Assembly (NCBI RefSeq): GCF_030813715.1 | Contig: NZ_JAUSUZ010000001.1 | Coordinates: 4,278,001 to 4,342,000 of the forward strand | DNA length: 64,000 bases | Source of the DNA: Catenuloplanes indicus | GTDB taxonomy: Bacteria > Actinomycetota > Actinomycetes > Mycobacteriales > Micromonosporaceae | Direction: 5' to 3' | In this document: one piece after another, positions 1 through 7,265 of the stretch | Layout of the letters: the number at the start of each line of letters is the position of its first letter | Position numbering within the stretch: the stretch's first letter is position 1 | Position numbers and translations under genes: made by a program | The notes under the pieces: model-generated | Databases searched by the model: none | What the model saw: the letters and a program-made list of their open reading frames with translations, nothing else | Told to the model about the DNA's origin: nothing

Positions 1-380
1 TTGAGGGTGACCTTGGCGCCTTCGCCCTCGAGCTTCTCCTTGGCCTTCTCGGCCGTCTCCTTGTTGACCTTCTCGAGGATGGCCTTCGGCGCCGACTCGA
101 CGACGTCCTTGGCCTCCTTCAGGCCCAGGCCGGTCAGCTCGCGCACGACCTTGATGACCTGGATCTTCTTGCCACCGTCGGCCTCGAGGACGACGTCGAA
201 CTCGTCCTTCTCCTCCTCCTGCGGCGCGGCGGCGGCCGGGCCGGCCGGGCCCGCGACGGCGACCGGGGCGGCGGCGGTGACGTCGAAGGTCTCCTCGAAC
301 TGCTTCACGAACTCGGAGAGCTCGATCAGCGTCATCTCCTTGAACGCGTCGAGCAGCTCGTCGGTGCTGAGCTTCGCCAT
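1..380 (-). CDS. rplL: 50S ribosomal protein L7/L12 (partial, 3' end cut by window edge)
   Basis: Stalk protein of the large ribosomal subunit that recruits translation GTPases. The reading begins [16 protein letters not shown], runs through the N-terminal dimerisation segment and the Ala/Gly/Pro hinge (about residues 35-52), and reaches the C-terminal globular domain with the typical [13 protein letters not shown] helix. The window ends inside what is normally the last codon (GAKVTLK), so only the final base or so and the stop are missing. It lies 88 bases downstream of rplJ on the same strand, the usual L10-L12 operon in which L10 and L12 form the stalk. A purine-rich ribosome site (GAGGAAGGACC, read on the minus strand) precedes the ATG. 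Identification is secure. Confidence 0.97.
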   Translation of the reverse strand, partial: MAKLSTDELLDAFKEMTLIELSEFVKQFEETFDVTAAAPVAVAGPAGPAAAAPQEEEKDEFDVVLEADGGKKIQVIKVVRELTGLGLKEAKDVVESAPKAILEKVNKETAEKAKEKLEGEGAKVTL

Positions 381-468
381 GTCGGCGGTCCTTCCTCTTG
401 CTTCTGCAACACGCGAGCGGGCTCGCGGGTCAGGTCTGTGGTTGGGGTCTTACCGAGCGCAGAGGGCC

Positions 469-1014
469 TCAGGCGGCCTCCGCGCCCTCCTTCTCACGCT
501 TTTCCTGCAGCGCGGCCGCCGTGCGGACGGCCTTGGACAGCGGCGCCTGGAAGAGCGCAGCGGCCTTGCTGAGGCTGGCCTTCATGCCGCCGGCCAGCTT
601 GGCCAGCAGCACCTCACGGGACTCGAGGTCGGCGAGCTTGTTGACCTCGGCGGCCGAGATGGCCTTGCCCTCGAAAACGCCGCCCTTGATGACGAGCGCG
701 GGGTTGGCCTTCGAGAAATCACGAAGGCTCTTCGCCGCCTCGACGGGGTCGCCGGAAACGAAGGCGAGCGCGGTAGGACCGGTGAACAGCGTGTCGAGGC
801 CCGAGATGCCCGCGTCCGTCGCGGCGCGCTTCGCGAGCGTGTTCTTCGCGACCGCGTAGGTGGTCTCGCGACCCAGCGAGCGCCGCAGCTTGGTCAGCTG
901 CGCGACCGTCAGGCCCCGGTACTCGGTGAGCACGGTGGCGCCCGAGTTACGGAAGTGCTCCGTCAGCTCGGCGACGGCAGTGGCCTTGTCGGCCCGAACC
1001 GGCTTGTCCGCCAT
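469..1014 (-). CDS. rplJ: 50S ribosomal protein L10
   Basis: Base of the ribosomal stalk; binds 23S rRNA and carries the L7/L12 dimers on its C-terminal helix. The 181-residue protein opens [17 protein letters not shown] and contains the family segment [20 protein letters not shown]. The open frame extends about 79 codons further upstream, but that part is compositionally unlike L10 and overlaps the leader. The ATG at 1014 has a strong site (GGGAGGG) five bases upstream and gives the usual family length. First gene of the rplJ-rplL operon; probably autoregulated through the leader annotated upstream. Confidence 0.97.
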   Translation of the reverse strand: MADKPVRADKATAVAELTEHFRNSGATVLTEYRGLTVAQLTKLRRSLGRETTYAVAKNTLAKRAATDAGISGLDTLFTGPTALAFVSGDPVEAAKSLRDFSKANPALVIKGGVFEGKAISAAEVNKLADLESREVLLAKLAGGMKASLSKAAALFQAPLSKAVRTAAALQEKREKEGAEAA

Positions 1015-1044
1015 GTCCCTCCCTTCTCGTTGCTTGCGGCTGGT

Positions 1045-1235
1045 CTGCCCCGGACAACGAGAAAGCCCCGGCGCAGGACAGCGCACGGGGCCGGGCGCGG
1101 CTCGGGAGCCGCGGCGGATCCAACGTTCTAGCGCTCGCCCTGCGCGGGTCGCCCGTCGGACGGGACCTTCGGCCACACCATGAGGCGCGGCGACCAGCGG
1201 TCTATGGGTGAAACTCCGACCAAGACTAGCGGCCC
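1045..1235 (-). promoter_or_regulatory. L10 leader-type 5' UTR with attenuator-like hairpin
   Basis: The transcript leader of rplJ is long and structured. On the minus strand it contains a GCCGCGGCTC/GAGCCGCG hairpin, and then a GCCCCG...CGGGGC stem followed directly by TTTCTCGTT just before the coding region. In many bacteria L10 (with L12) binds such a leader to repress its own operon; the Rfam family is called L10 leader. The location and the terminator-like final stem are seen in the sequence. Assignment to that RNA family is inferred and was not tested with a covariance model. Exact ends are approximate. Confidence 0.55.
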
Positions 1236-1356
1236 GTCCGGTCATCGCCAAATCCGGGGGCGGGCGGGCCCCGTCAGGTTAAATCTTGAGAACTTTTCGC
1301 CCCGAAGTCGGACATCCGCTTGCCCTGCGTGCCGACGCGCTCCATGATCAGCCGCC

Positions 1357-2598
1357 GTGCCCGCAGAGACACCCACCCAGCGTACGGTCGAGAACGGCGA
1401 TCATGCCGACGCTCCGAAGGCCGGCTCGAACCCGGCTACCCGGCCCGCCGCCCCGCCGGCGTCCGAGGGCCCCGGGAAGTCCTGGTGGCCCGCGATCCGG
1501 ATCGGCGGTGCGGTCTGGGCCTCCTCCTATCTGGCCTGGATCACCGTCACGCTCTTCACGCAGTACGGCCGGCCGCACGGCAACCCGATCGCGTTCGTGG
1601 ACCTCATGCGCAGCTGGTGGCGCTACGACGCGATGGTCTTCACCCGGCTCGCCGAGAACGGCTACGGCACCCATCCGGTCGACCCGGCTTTCTTCCCGCT
1701 CTACCCGATGCTGGTCCGCGGCGCCGACATGCTGCTGCCCGGCAGCGCGAAGTTCACCGCGATCGCCGTCGCCGCGGTTGCCATGTTCGCCATGTACACG
1801 CTGCTCTACCGCCTGACGGAGGTCGAGTTCAGCCCGGCGGTGGCGGTGCGGACCTGCTGGGCGATGGCGGCCTGGCCGGTCGCCTTCTTCCTCGGCATCG
1901 GGTACAACGCCTCGTTGTTCATCGCGCTGATGCTGGGCGCGGTCTACGCGATGCGCCGCGGGCACTGGTGGGTGGCCGGCGTGCTCGGCGGGTTCGCGTC
2001 CGCGACCCGCTCGGTCGGCGTGCTGCTCGCGCTCGCGTTCGCGTACGAGTACCTGCGCCAGAACGGCTTCCGGTGGCGCTGGAACGTGCTCGCGGTCGGC
2101 CTGATGCCGGGCGGCCTGGTCGCGTACGCCGGCTGGTTGTGGTGGCGGTTCGGCGATCCGCTGCTGTTCCTGGAGGCGCAGAAGCCGTGGGGCCGCGAGC
2201 TGGACTGGCCGTGGACCGGCATCGTGGACGCGGCCGAGGTGGTCGCCACCGCGCCGCTGGCGCAGAACGGTACGCTGCACAACTTGCTCGACCTTGCCTC
2301 GGTGCTGGCGCTGATCGGGCTGCTGACGCTCTGCTTCGCCGGGCCCTGGCGGATGCGCCGCGACCAGTGGATGCTGCCGCTGCTCGGCATCGCGCTGCTG
2401 CTCTTCGCGATCTCGTTCCCCGCGGGTGAGAACCGCAACCAGTCGCTGATGTCCGCGCCGCGCTTCGCTCTGGAGGTGTTCCCGGCGTTCATCATCCTGG
2501 GTCACCTGAAGCTGCCGACGCAGGTCTACGCGACGGCCGCGCTGATGCTCCAGGGCGTCCTGCTGGCGCACTTCACCGCGGGCGGCTGGGTCGGCTGA
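1357..2598 (+). CDS. Polytopic mannosyltransferase-like membrane protein (PIG-V type)
   Basis: A 413-residue integral membrane protein with many hydrophobic segments after a hydrophilic N-terminus of about 40 residues. The first lumenal-type loop carries WRYDAMVF and, further on, FFPLYPMLVRG. This is the pattern of PIG-V/mannosyltransferase-2 enzymes, which use polyprenyl-phosphate mannose; the acidic residue after the first helix is usually the catalytic one. The acceptor cannot be read from sequence. Start: the GTG at 1357 is the first start giving the full-length protein. It is convergent with rplA across a strong bidirectional terminator and sits inside the ribosomal block, where mycobacteria carry unrelated genes. 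Family call is fairly sure; specificity unknown. Confidence 0.7.
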   Translation: MPAETPTQRTVENGDHADAPKAGSNPATRPAAPPASEGPGKSWWPAIRIGGAVWASSYLAWITVTLFTQYGRPHGNPIAFVDLMRSWWRYDAMVFTRLAENGYGTHPVDPAFFPLYPMLVRGADMLLPGSAKFTAIAVAAVAMFAMYTLLYRLTEVEFSPAVAVRTCWAMAAWPVAFFLGIGYNASLFIALMLGAVYAMRRGHWWVAGVLGGFASATRSVGVLLALAFAYEYLRQNGFRWRWNVLAVGLMPGGLVAYAGWLWWRFGDPLLFLEAQKPWGRELDWPWTGIVDAAEVVATAPLAQNGTLHNLLDLASVLALIGLLTLCFAGPWRMRRDQWMLPLLGIALLLFAISFPAGENRNQSLMSAPRFALEVFPAFIILGHLKLPTQVYATAALMLQGVLLAHFTAGGWVG

Positions 2599-2610
2599 CC
2601 ACGCATGCGA

Positions 2611-2643
2611 AAACGCCCCCGGCCGTCGCGGCCGGGGGCGTTT
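2611..2643. terminator. Bidirectional intrinsic terminator
   Basis: Perfect GC-rich stem (AACGCCCCCGGCC paired with GGCCGGGGGCGTT, four-base loop), flanked by A residues on one side and T residues on the other. It lies between the converging mannosyltransferase-like gene and rplA, so it can end both transcripts. Confidence 0.9.
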
Positions 2644-2657
2644 CTCGTCGAGCGGTA

Positions 2658-3365
2658 CTACTCGGCGTTCTCCACGTTCTTCACGATGTTCGGGTCGACC
2701 GGGATACCCGGGCCCATCGTGGTGGTGAAGGTGATCTTCTTCAGGAACTTGCCCTTGGCCGCGGACGGCTTGGCCCGGAGGACCTCGTCCAGCGCGGCGG
2801 CGTAGTTCTCCACCAGCTGCGCCTCGGAGAACGAGGCCTTGCCGATGATCAGGTGGAGGTTGGAGTGCTTGTCCACCCGGAAGGTGATCTTGCCGCCCTT
2901 GATCTCCGAGACGGCCTTGGTGACGTCCATGGTCACGGTGCCGGTCTTCGGGTTCGGCATCAGGCCGCGCGGGCCCAGGATCCGCGCGATCCGGCCGATC
3001 TTGGCCATCTGGTCGGGCGTCGCGATAGCGGCGTCGAAGTCCAGCCAACCACCCTGGATGCGAGCGACGAGCTCGTCGCTGCCGACGGCGTCGGCACCGG
3101 CGGCCTCCGCCTCCTCGGCCTTGGCGCCGGCGGCGAACACGATCACGCGGACCGTCTTGCCCGTGCCGTGCGGGAGGTTGACCGTGCCGCGGACCATCTG
3201 GTCCGCCTTGCGCGGGTCGACGCCGAGGCGCATCGCGACCTCGACGGTGGGGTCGAACTTCGTGGCGGTCGTCTCCTTGGCGAGCTTGACCGCCTCGGCC
3301 GGGGTGTAGAGCTTCGACTTGTCGATCTGCTCCGAGGCCTTCTTGTATGCCTTGCTCAGTGCCAT
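2658..3365 (-). CDS. rplA: 50S ribosomal protein L1
   Basis: L1-stalk protein of the large subunit, involved in release of deacylated tRNA from the E site; it also regulates its own mRNA in many bacteria. The 235-residue product has the canonical N-terminus ([16 protein letters not shown]) and the signatures [15 protein letters not shown] and [15 protein letters not shown]. It lies 78 bases downstream of rplK on the same strand, the usual rplK-rplA pair, and ends at the bidirectional terminator. Length and start agree with the family. Confidence 0.98.
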   Translation of the reverse strand: MALSKAYKKASEQIDKSKLYTPAEAVKLAKETTATKFDPTVEVAMRLGVDPRKADQMVRGTVNLPHGTGKTVRVIVFAAGAKAEEAEAAGADAVGSDELVARIQGGWLDFDAAIATPDQMAKIGRIARILGPRGLMPNPKTGTVTMDVTKAVSEIKGGKITFRVDKHSNLHLIIGKASFSEAQLVENYAAALDEVLRAKPSAAKGKFLKKITFTTTMGPGIPVDPNIVKNVENAE

Positions 3366-3443
3366 GTTCGGCGTACTCCTGTGGTCATTGGCGGGTCACG
3401 CCCGTCTGGCGTGCCCTCCCACGATGGGTGTTACGAGGGAAAG

Positions 3444-3875
3444 TCAGTCCTTGACCGTGATGCCCATCGACCGGGCGGTGCCGGCGATGATCTTCTCGGC
3501 CTGCTCGACGTCGTTCGCGTTCAGGTCGGACATCTTCTTTTCGGCGATCTCGCGCAGCTGGGCGCGGCTGACCGAACCGACCTTGGTGGCCTGCGGGACG
3601 CCCGAGCCCTTCTGGACACCGGCGGCCTTGAGCAGCAGACGCGCGGCCGGCGGGGTCTTCAGGACGAACGTGAACGACCGGTCCTCGTAGACACTGATCT
3701 CGGCCGGGACGATGTCGCCACGGCTCGACTCGGTCTGCGCGTTGTAGGCCTTGACGAACTCCATGATGTTCACGCCGTGCTGACCCAGCGCGGGGCCGAC
3801 CGGCGGCGCCGGGGTGGCCTGGCCCGCCGGCAGCTGCAGCGTGAACGTCTTGACCAGCTTCTTCTTGGGAGGCAT
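3444..3875 (-). CDS. rplK: 50S ribosomal protein L11
   Basis: Large-subunit protein of the GTPase-associated centre; target region of thiopeptide antibiotics and needed for stringent-factor activation. The 143-residue product starts [18 protein letters not shown] and contains [14 protein letters not shown] in the N-terminal domain and the rRNA-binding C-terminal domain ending in [10 protein letters not shown]. It lies about 200 bases downstream of nusG, and the gap is long enough for its own promoter. Standard length, no anomalies. Confidence 0.98.
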   Translation of the reverse strand: MPPKKKLVKTFTLQLPAGQATPAPPVGPALGQHGVNIMEFVKAYNAQTESSRGDIVPAEISVYEDRSFTFVLKTPPAARLLLKAAGVQKGSGVPQATKVGSVSRAQLREIAEKKMSDLNANDVEQAEKIIAGTARSMGITVKD

Positions 3876-4072
3876 GTCTCTTCCTGGGCTTCGAAAGGTG
3901 CGGCTTTGTCTTCTGACTTCGGCGCATCTGCCGCCGGGAATGCGCCGCTGCCACCTCGCCTAAGGCGGCACAGTCAAACAACCTGATCATCGGACAAGCG
4001 GACACGCCGAAGCGTGCCCGCGGGCCGACGTTCAAGACTAGCGCAGTCGACGACGCGCCAGTGTGGGACGGG

Positions 4073-4825
4073 TCAGATCTTGGAGACCTGGTTGAAGTTC
4101 AGCTCGACCGGCGTCTCGCGACCGAAGATCGAAACCAGCACCTTGAGCTTCTGCTGGTCGGCGTTGATCTCGCTGATCGTCGCGGGCAGCGAGGCGAAGG
4201 CACCGTCGGTGACCGTGACGGAGTCGCCCTCCTCGAAGTCGAGGACCTTGACCTCCACCTTGGCCTTCTTCTCCTCCTTCTCCACCGCGGGCGCCAGCCA
4301 CTTCAGCACCTCGTCGAGGGAGAGCGGGGCGGGCCGGTCGGCCCGGTCGGTCGCGCCGACGAAGCCGGTGACGCCCGGAGTGTTCCGGACGCAGGAGTAC
4401 GACTCCGGCGTGAGCTCCAGCCGGACCAGGATGTAGCCGGGGAAGACCTTGGCGCTGACCTGCTGACGCTTGCCGTTCTTGACCTCGACCTCCTCGCGGA
4501 CCGGGACCTCCACCTGGTAGATGTAGTCCTCCATGTCCAGCGAGGTGATGCGGGTCTCGAGGTTCGTCTTGACCTTGTTCTCGTAACCGGCGTACGAGTG
4601 CACCACGTACCAGTCGCCGGGCGCGTAGCGCAGCTTCTGCCGCAGCTCCGCGACCGGGTCGTAGTCCTCGTCGTCCTCCGCCGGGGCGGCCGCGACCGGC
4701 GCGGTCTCGACCTCCGGCTCGCTGGCGGCCTCGGCCGACTCGTCGTCGGCCGCGGCGAGCTCGCCATTGGCCGTGGCGATCGACGACTGCTCGTCGACGC
4801 CGTCGGTCTCGTCGTACTCAGGCAC
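4073..4825 (-). CDS. nusG: Transcription termination/antitermination factor NusG
   Basis: RNA polymerase elongation factor linking transcription to Rho or to the ribosome. The 250-residue protein has an acidic low-complexity N-terminal extension (about residues 1-65), then the NGN domain beginning near the [15 protein letters not shown] segment, and a C-terminal KOW domain ([16 protein letters not shown]). The acidic extension is common in actinobacterial NusG and absent in E. coli. It lies 50 bases downstream of secE in the classic secE-nusG-rplK-rplA order. Confidence 0.97.
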   Translation of the reverse strand: MPEYDETDGVDEQSSIATANGELAAADDESAEAASEPEVETAPVAAAPAEDDEDYDPVAELRQKLRYAPGDWYVVHSYAGYENKVKTNLETRITSLDMEDYIYQVEVPVREEVEVKNGKRQQVSAKVFPGYILVRLELTPESYSCVRNTPGVTGFVGATDRADRPAPLSLDEVLKWLAPAVEKEEKKAKVEVKVLDFEEGDSVTVTDGAFASLPATISEINADQQKLKVLVSIFGRETPVELNFNQVSKI

Positions 4826-4875
4826 GCTTGCTCACTTCCATAAACAAATCGAACTCGGCCGGAACCGGGCGCGGC

Positions 4876-5298
4876 TCAGCCGAAGATGGCCAGAATGCCC
4901 TTGGCGAAGCCGAAGTCCAGCAGGGCCACGATCGTCATCATGACCGCGACGAACACGATCACGACGGCGGTGTAGGTCAGCAGCTCGTTCCGCGTCGGCC
5001 AGATGACCTTACGAAGCTCGGCCACGACCTCGCGGAAGAACCGGCCGAGTCGCGCGAACGGGCCGCGGCGGGGCTTCTTCTCCTTGGAGGGGCTGTCGGC
5101 CGCCTCGGTCTTGGCCTTGGACAGCGTGGCGGTGCCGCCACGCGAGACCGGCTCGTCCGCGACGTCATCCTCGTCCTCGACGGCGTCCTCGAACGTCTCG
5201 TCGTTCAGGTTGTCGTCGGCGGGGTCCTCGCCGCGTCGCTTCCTCTCGGCCACTTCGCCCTCTTCCATCGCGGGGTCGTTGGTCAGACGCAAACGCAT
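4876..5298 (-). CDS. secE: Preprotein translocase subunit SecE
   Basis: Single-span subunit that clamps SecY in the SecYEG channel. The 140-residue product has a long acidic N-terminal region and then the conserved block around FFREVVAELRKVIWPTRNEL before one transmembrane helix near the C-terminus. The open frame runs further upstream. The ATG at 5298 is chosen because an AAGGG site lies about ten bases before it; the next ATG at 5268 lacks one. E. coli SecE has three helices; the one-helix form is usual in actinobacteria. First gene of the secE-nusG pair, preceded by tRNA-Trp. Confidence 0.93.
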   Translation of the reverse strand: MRLRLTNDPAMEEGEVAERKRRGEDPADDNLNDETFEDAVEDEDDVADEPVSRGGTATLSKAKTEAADSPSKEKKPRRGPFARLGRFFREVVAELRKVIWPTRNELLTYTAVVIVFVAVMMTIVALLDFGFAKGILAIFG

Positions 5299-5499
5299 GA
5301 ACGTCGACGCCCTTACACGCCCGCCGCCCGACGGTCCGGGTTGCGGCGGCGGATCCGGCTGACACCGCCCGGGCTCACACCGCGGCCGATCCTCGGCGAA
5401 GCTGCCGCAGCCGATCCTCGGCGAAGTTGCCGCACACCACCACCACGGGATCAACGCCGTCTACCAGCGCAATCCCCCGGGCCGGTTAGGCCTTAGGCG

Positions 5500-5572
<73 letters not shown>

Positions 5573-5673
5573 TTGAGGAAGTCACGAGTAGTGACTACCC
5601 CACGGCGCACCAGTGTACGGGTAGCCGGCGGACTTTCCCAACCGGCCACCCCCATAACTGGCGCACGGCCCCC

Positions 5674-6063
5674 TCAGGGCCGCTTGATCACGGCCTTGGC
5701 CTGGGCCAACACCTTCACTCCGGCGCAGGTCGCGGTCAGGTCGAGCCGCACCAGGCCCGGGTCGTCCGTGTCCTTCGCCACCGCGGAGACCTGAACCTCG
5801 GTCCCGTCCTCGGTGTCCGGCACCTCGACCGGACGGGTGAAGCGCACGCCGTACTCGACGATCGCGTCCGGGCGGCCGGCCCACGTGGTGACCGCGCGGC
5901 CGACCAGCGCCATGGTGAGCATGCCGTGCGCGATCACGCCCGGTAGGCCGACCTTGGCCGCGAAGCTCTCGCTCCAGTGGATCGGGTTGAAGTCGCCGGA
6001 GGCGCCCGCGTACCGCACGAGGTCGGCCCGGGTGACCCGGTAGCGCTGGGTGGGAAGCTCCAT
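5674..6063 (-). CDS. hadB: MaoC-like (R)-specific enoyl-(acyl carrier) hydratase, HadB type
   Basis: Single hot-dog-fold dehydratase of 129 residues. The hydratase-2 catalytic motif is visible as GDFNPIHW, with Asp24 and His29. In mycobacteria HadB pairs with HadA or HadC to dehydrate 3-hydroxyacyl-ACP in the FAS-II cycle. The ATG at 6063 follows the upstream hadA stop by five bases, which implies translational coupling and a HadAB heterodimer. The longer open frame upstream overlaps hadA and is not used. No hadC follows: the next gene is tRNA-Trp. In a lineage not known for mycolic acids, the substrate is open. Confidence 0.88.
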   Translation of the reverse strand: MELPTQRYRVTRADLVRYAGASGDFNPIHWSESFAAKVGLPGVIAHGMLTMALVGRAVTTWAGRPDAIVEYGVRFTRPVEVPDTEDGTEVQVSAVAKDTDDPGLVRLDLTATCAGVKVLAQAKAVIKRP

Positions 6064-6068
6064 GGTGC

Positions 6069-6518
6069 TCAGCCCTCCTCGCCGCGGACCACGAACATGG
6101 TCCAGACCGTGACGACCGCCTCGCCGGCACTGGTGCCGATCTCGCTGCGTGTGGTCAGGAAGTCGTGCCCGCCACGCGCGTTGATGCTCTCGATCGAGTT
6201 CACGCACACCAACTCGTCCCCGGCGGTCACCGGACGGCGGTAGGCGAAGCGCTGATCGCCGTGGACGACCCGGCTGTAGTCGACGCCGAGCGCCGGGTCC
6301 TCGACGATCTGGCGGCTCGTGGCCATGCTCAGCACCATCGGGAACGTCGGCGGCGCGATCACGTCCGGGTAGCCGAGCGCCCGCGCGGCCTCCGGGTCGT
6401 GATAGGCCGGGTCCTCGGCGCCGATCGCGGTCGCGAACTCACGGATCTTCTCGCGCCCCACCTGGTAGGGCGCGCTGGGCGGGTAGCTGCGCCCGGTAAA
6501 CGACTGGTCCAACCCCAT
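6069..6518 (-). CDS. hadA: FAS1-like dehydratase domain protein, HadA type
   Basis: 149-residue hot-dog protein beginning MGLDQSFTGRSYPPSAPY, with the family segments FATAIGAEDPAYHDPEAA and IAPPTFPMVLS. HadA-type subunits lack the catalytic Asp/His pair and supply substrate binding in a complex with HadB, which is encoded immediately downstream. The acyl substrate probably belongs to fatty-acid or other acyl elongation. It lies downstream of rpmG, with a hairpin in between, as in mycobacteria. Confidence 0.87.
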   Translation of the reverse strand: MGLDQSFTGRSYPPSAPYQVGREKIREFATAIGAEDPAYHDPEAARALGYPDVIAPPTFPMVLSMATSRQIVEDPALGVDYSRVVHGDQRFAYRRPVTAGDELVCVNSIESINARGGHDFLTTRSEIGTSAGEAVVTVWTMFVVRGEEG

Positions 6519-6549
6519 GGGCGGACACCCTACCGGCCGCCTGGACGCA

Positions 6550-6586
6550 CTCAGGGCGCCCCCGGATCAACCGGGGACGCCCTGAG
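6550..6586 (-). terminator. Hairpin between rpmG and hadA
   Basis: Stem CTCAGGGCG...CGCCCTGAG with inner CCCGG/CCGGG pairing lies 25 bases after the rpmG stop on the minus strand. A T-run is weak, so it may be a partial terminator or a processing hairpin separating rpmG from hadAB. Confidence 0.6.
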
Positions 6587-6611
6587 GATGCGTGTGTCTA
6601 CCGCGACCGGA

Positions 6612-6779
6612 TCAGCGGGTCTCGCGGTGGAGCGTGTGCTTGCCGTCCCGGGGGCAGAACTTCTTCAGCTCGACGCGGTCCGGGTCGTTACGGCGGTTCT
6701 TACGCGTGATGTAGTTGCGCTCCTTGCACTCCACACACGCCAAGGTGATCTTGGGACGGACGTCGGTCGCCTTAGCCAC
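6612..6779 (-). CDS. rpmG: 50S ribosomal protein L33 (zinc-type with one altered ligand)
   Basis: 55-residue ribosomal protein translated from a GTG at 6779; a GAGGAAGG ribosome site lies about ten bases upstream. It reads [19 protein letters not shown] at the start and ends HTLHRETR. Zinc-type L33 carries two CxxC pairs. Here the first pair is intact (CVEC), but the second reads CPRDG, with Asp in place of the fourth cysteine. Asp can in principle ligand zinc, so this may be a modified site rather than a lost one. Same position as the mycobacterial rpmG next to hadA. Confidence 0.93.
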   Translation of the reverse strand: MAKATDVRPKITLACVECKERNYITRKNRRNDPDRVELKKFCPRDGKHTLHRETR

Positions 6780-6927
6780 GGCGGGGTGCCTTCCTCGAAA
6801 CGCGGGGTAAAAATCCCTACGACCTGAATACTACGACGTACCAGCGTAGGAGATTGACCACGCGGTACGCAAAGTGGGGGCCGACGTGGTGCACCCCCGG
6901 ACCGGGGATCAGGACCCCGGACGTAAG

Positions 6928-7000
6928 TAGCGGTGGCCGGACTTGAACCGGCGACACAGCGATTATGAGCCGCTTGCTCTGCCATCTGAGCTACACCGCC
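6928..7000 (-). tRNA. tRNA-Met (CAT anticodon, elongator)
   Basis: 73-base cloverleaf on the minus strand, starting GGCGGTGTAGCTCAGATGG. The anticodon loop CTCATAA carries CAT, the T-arm is GGTTCAAGTCC and the discriminator is A. The first base pair of the acceptor is G-T, so it lacks the initiator-type C1-A72 mismatch and is assigned as elongator. No CCA is encoded. Confidence 0.95.
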
Positions 7001-7066
7001 GCGATCCAGGCCGCGTGCCCGCATGGGCGAGCGAAGCCTGAGGGTCGGTTGTCACTCCGACCGAAG

Positions 7067-7139
7067 AGCCCCCTTACGGAATCGAACCGTAGACCTTCTC
7101 CTTACCATGGAGACGCTCTGCCGACTGAGCTAAGGGGGC
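7067..7139 (-). tRNA. tRNA-Thr (GGT anticodon)
   Basis: 73-base cloverleaf on the minus strand, starting GCCCCCTTAGCTCAGTCGG. The acceptor stem GCCCCCT pairs with AGGGGGC, the anticodon loop ATGGTAA carries GGT, the T-arm is GGTTCGATTCC and the discriminator is T. Together with tRNA-Met and rpmG it forms a conserved actinobacterial cluster. Confidence 0.96.
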
Positions 7140-7265
7140 CTACTCGCCTGGGAGTTTGTCGCTCCCGTGACGTGCAGGCATAAGCGTACACGGCCCCTCT
7201 CGCCAGGCGAAATCGGATACCCCCCGGCGCGTCGTGCGGTGCGAACACCCAGCTCAGCGCGGGTT

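Noticed and set aside
7019-7066. A further tRNA or small RNA between tRNA-Met and tRNA-Thr
   Set aside because: The gap is too short and forms no cloverleaf or terminator; it is spacer.
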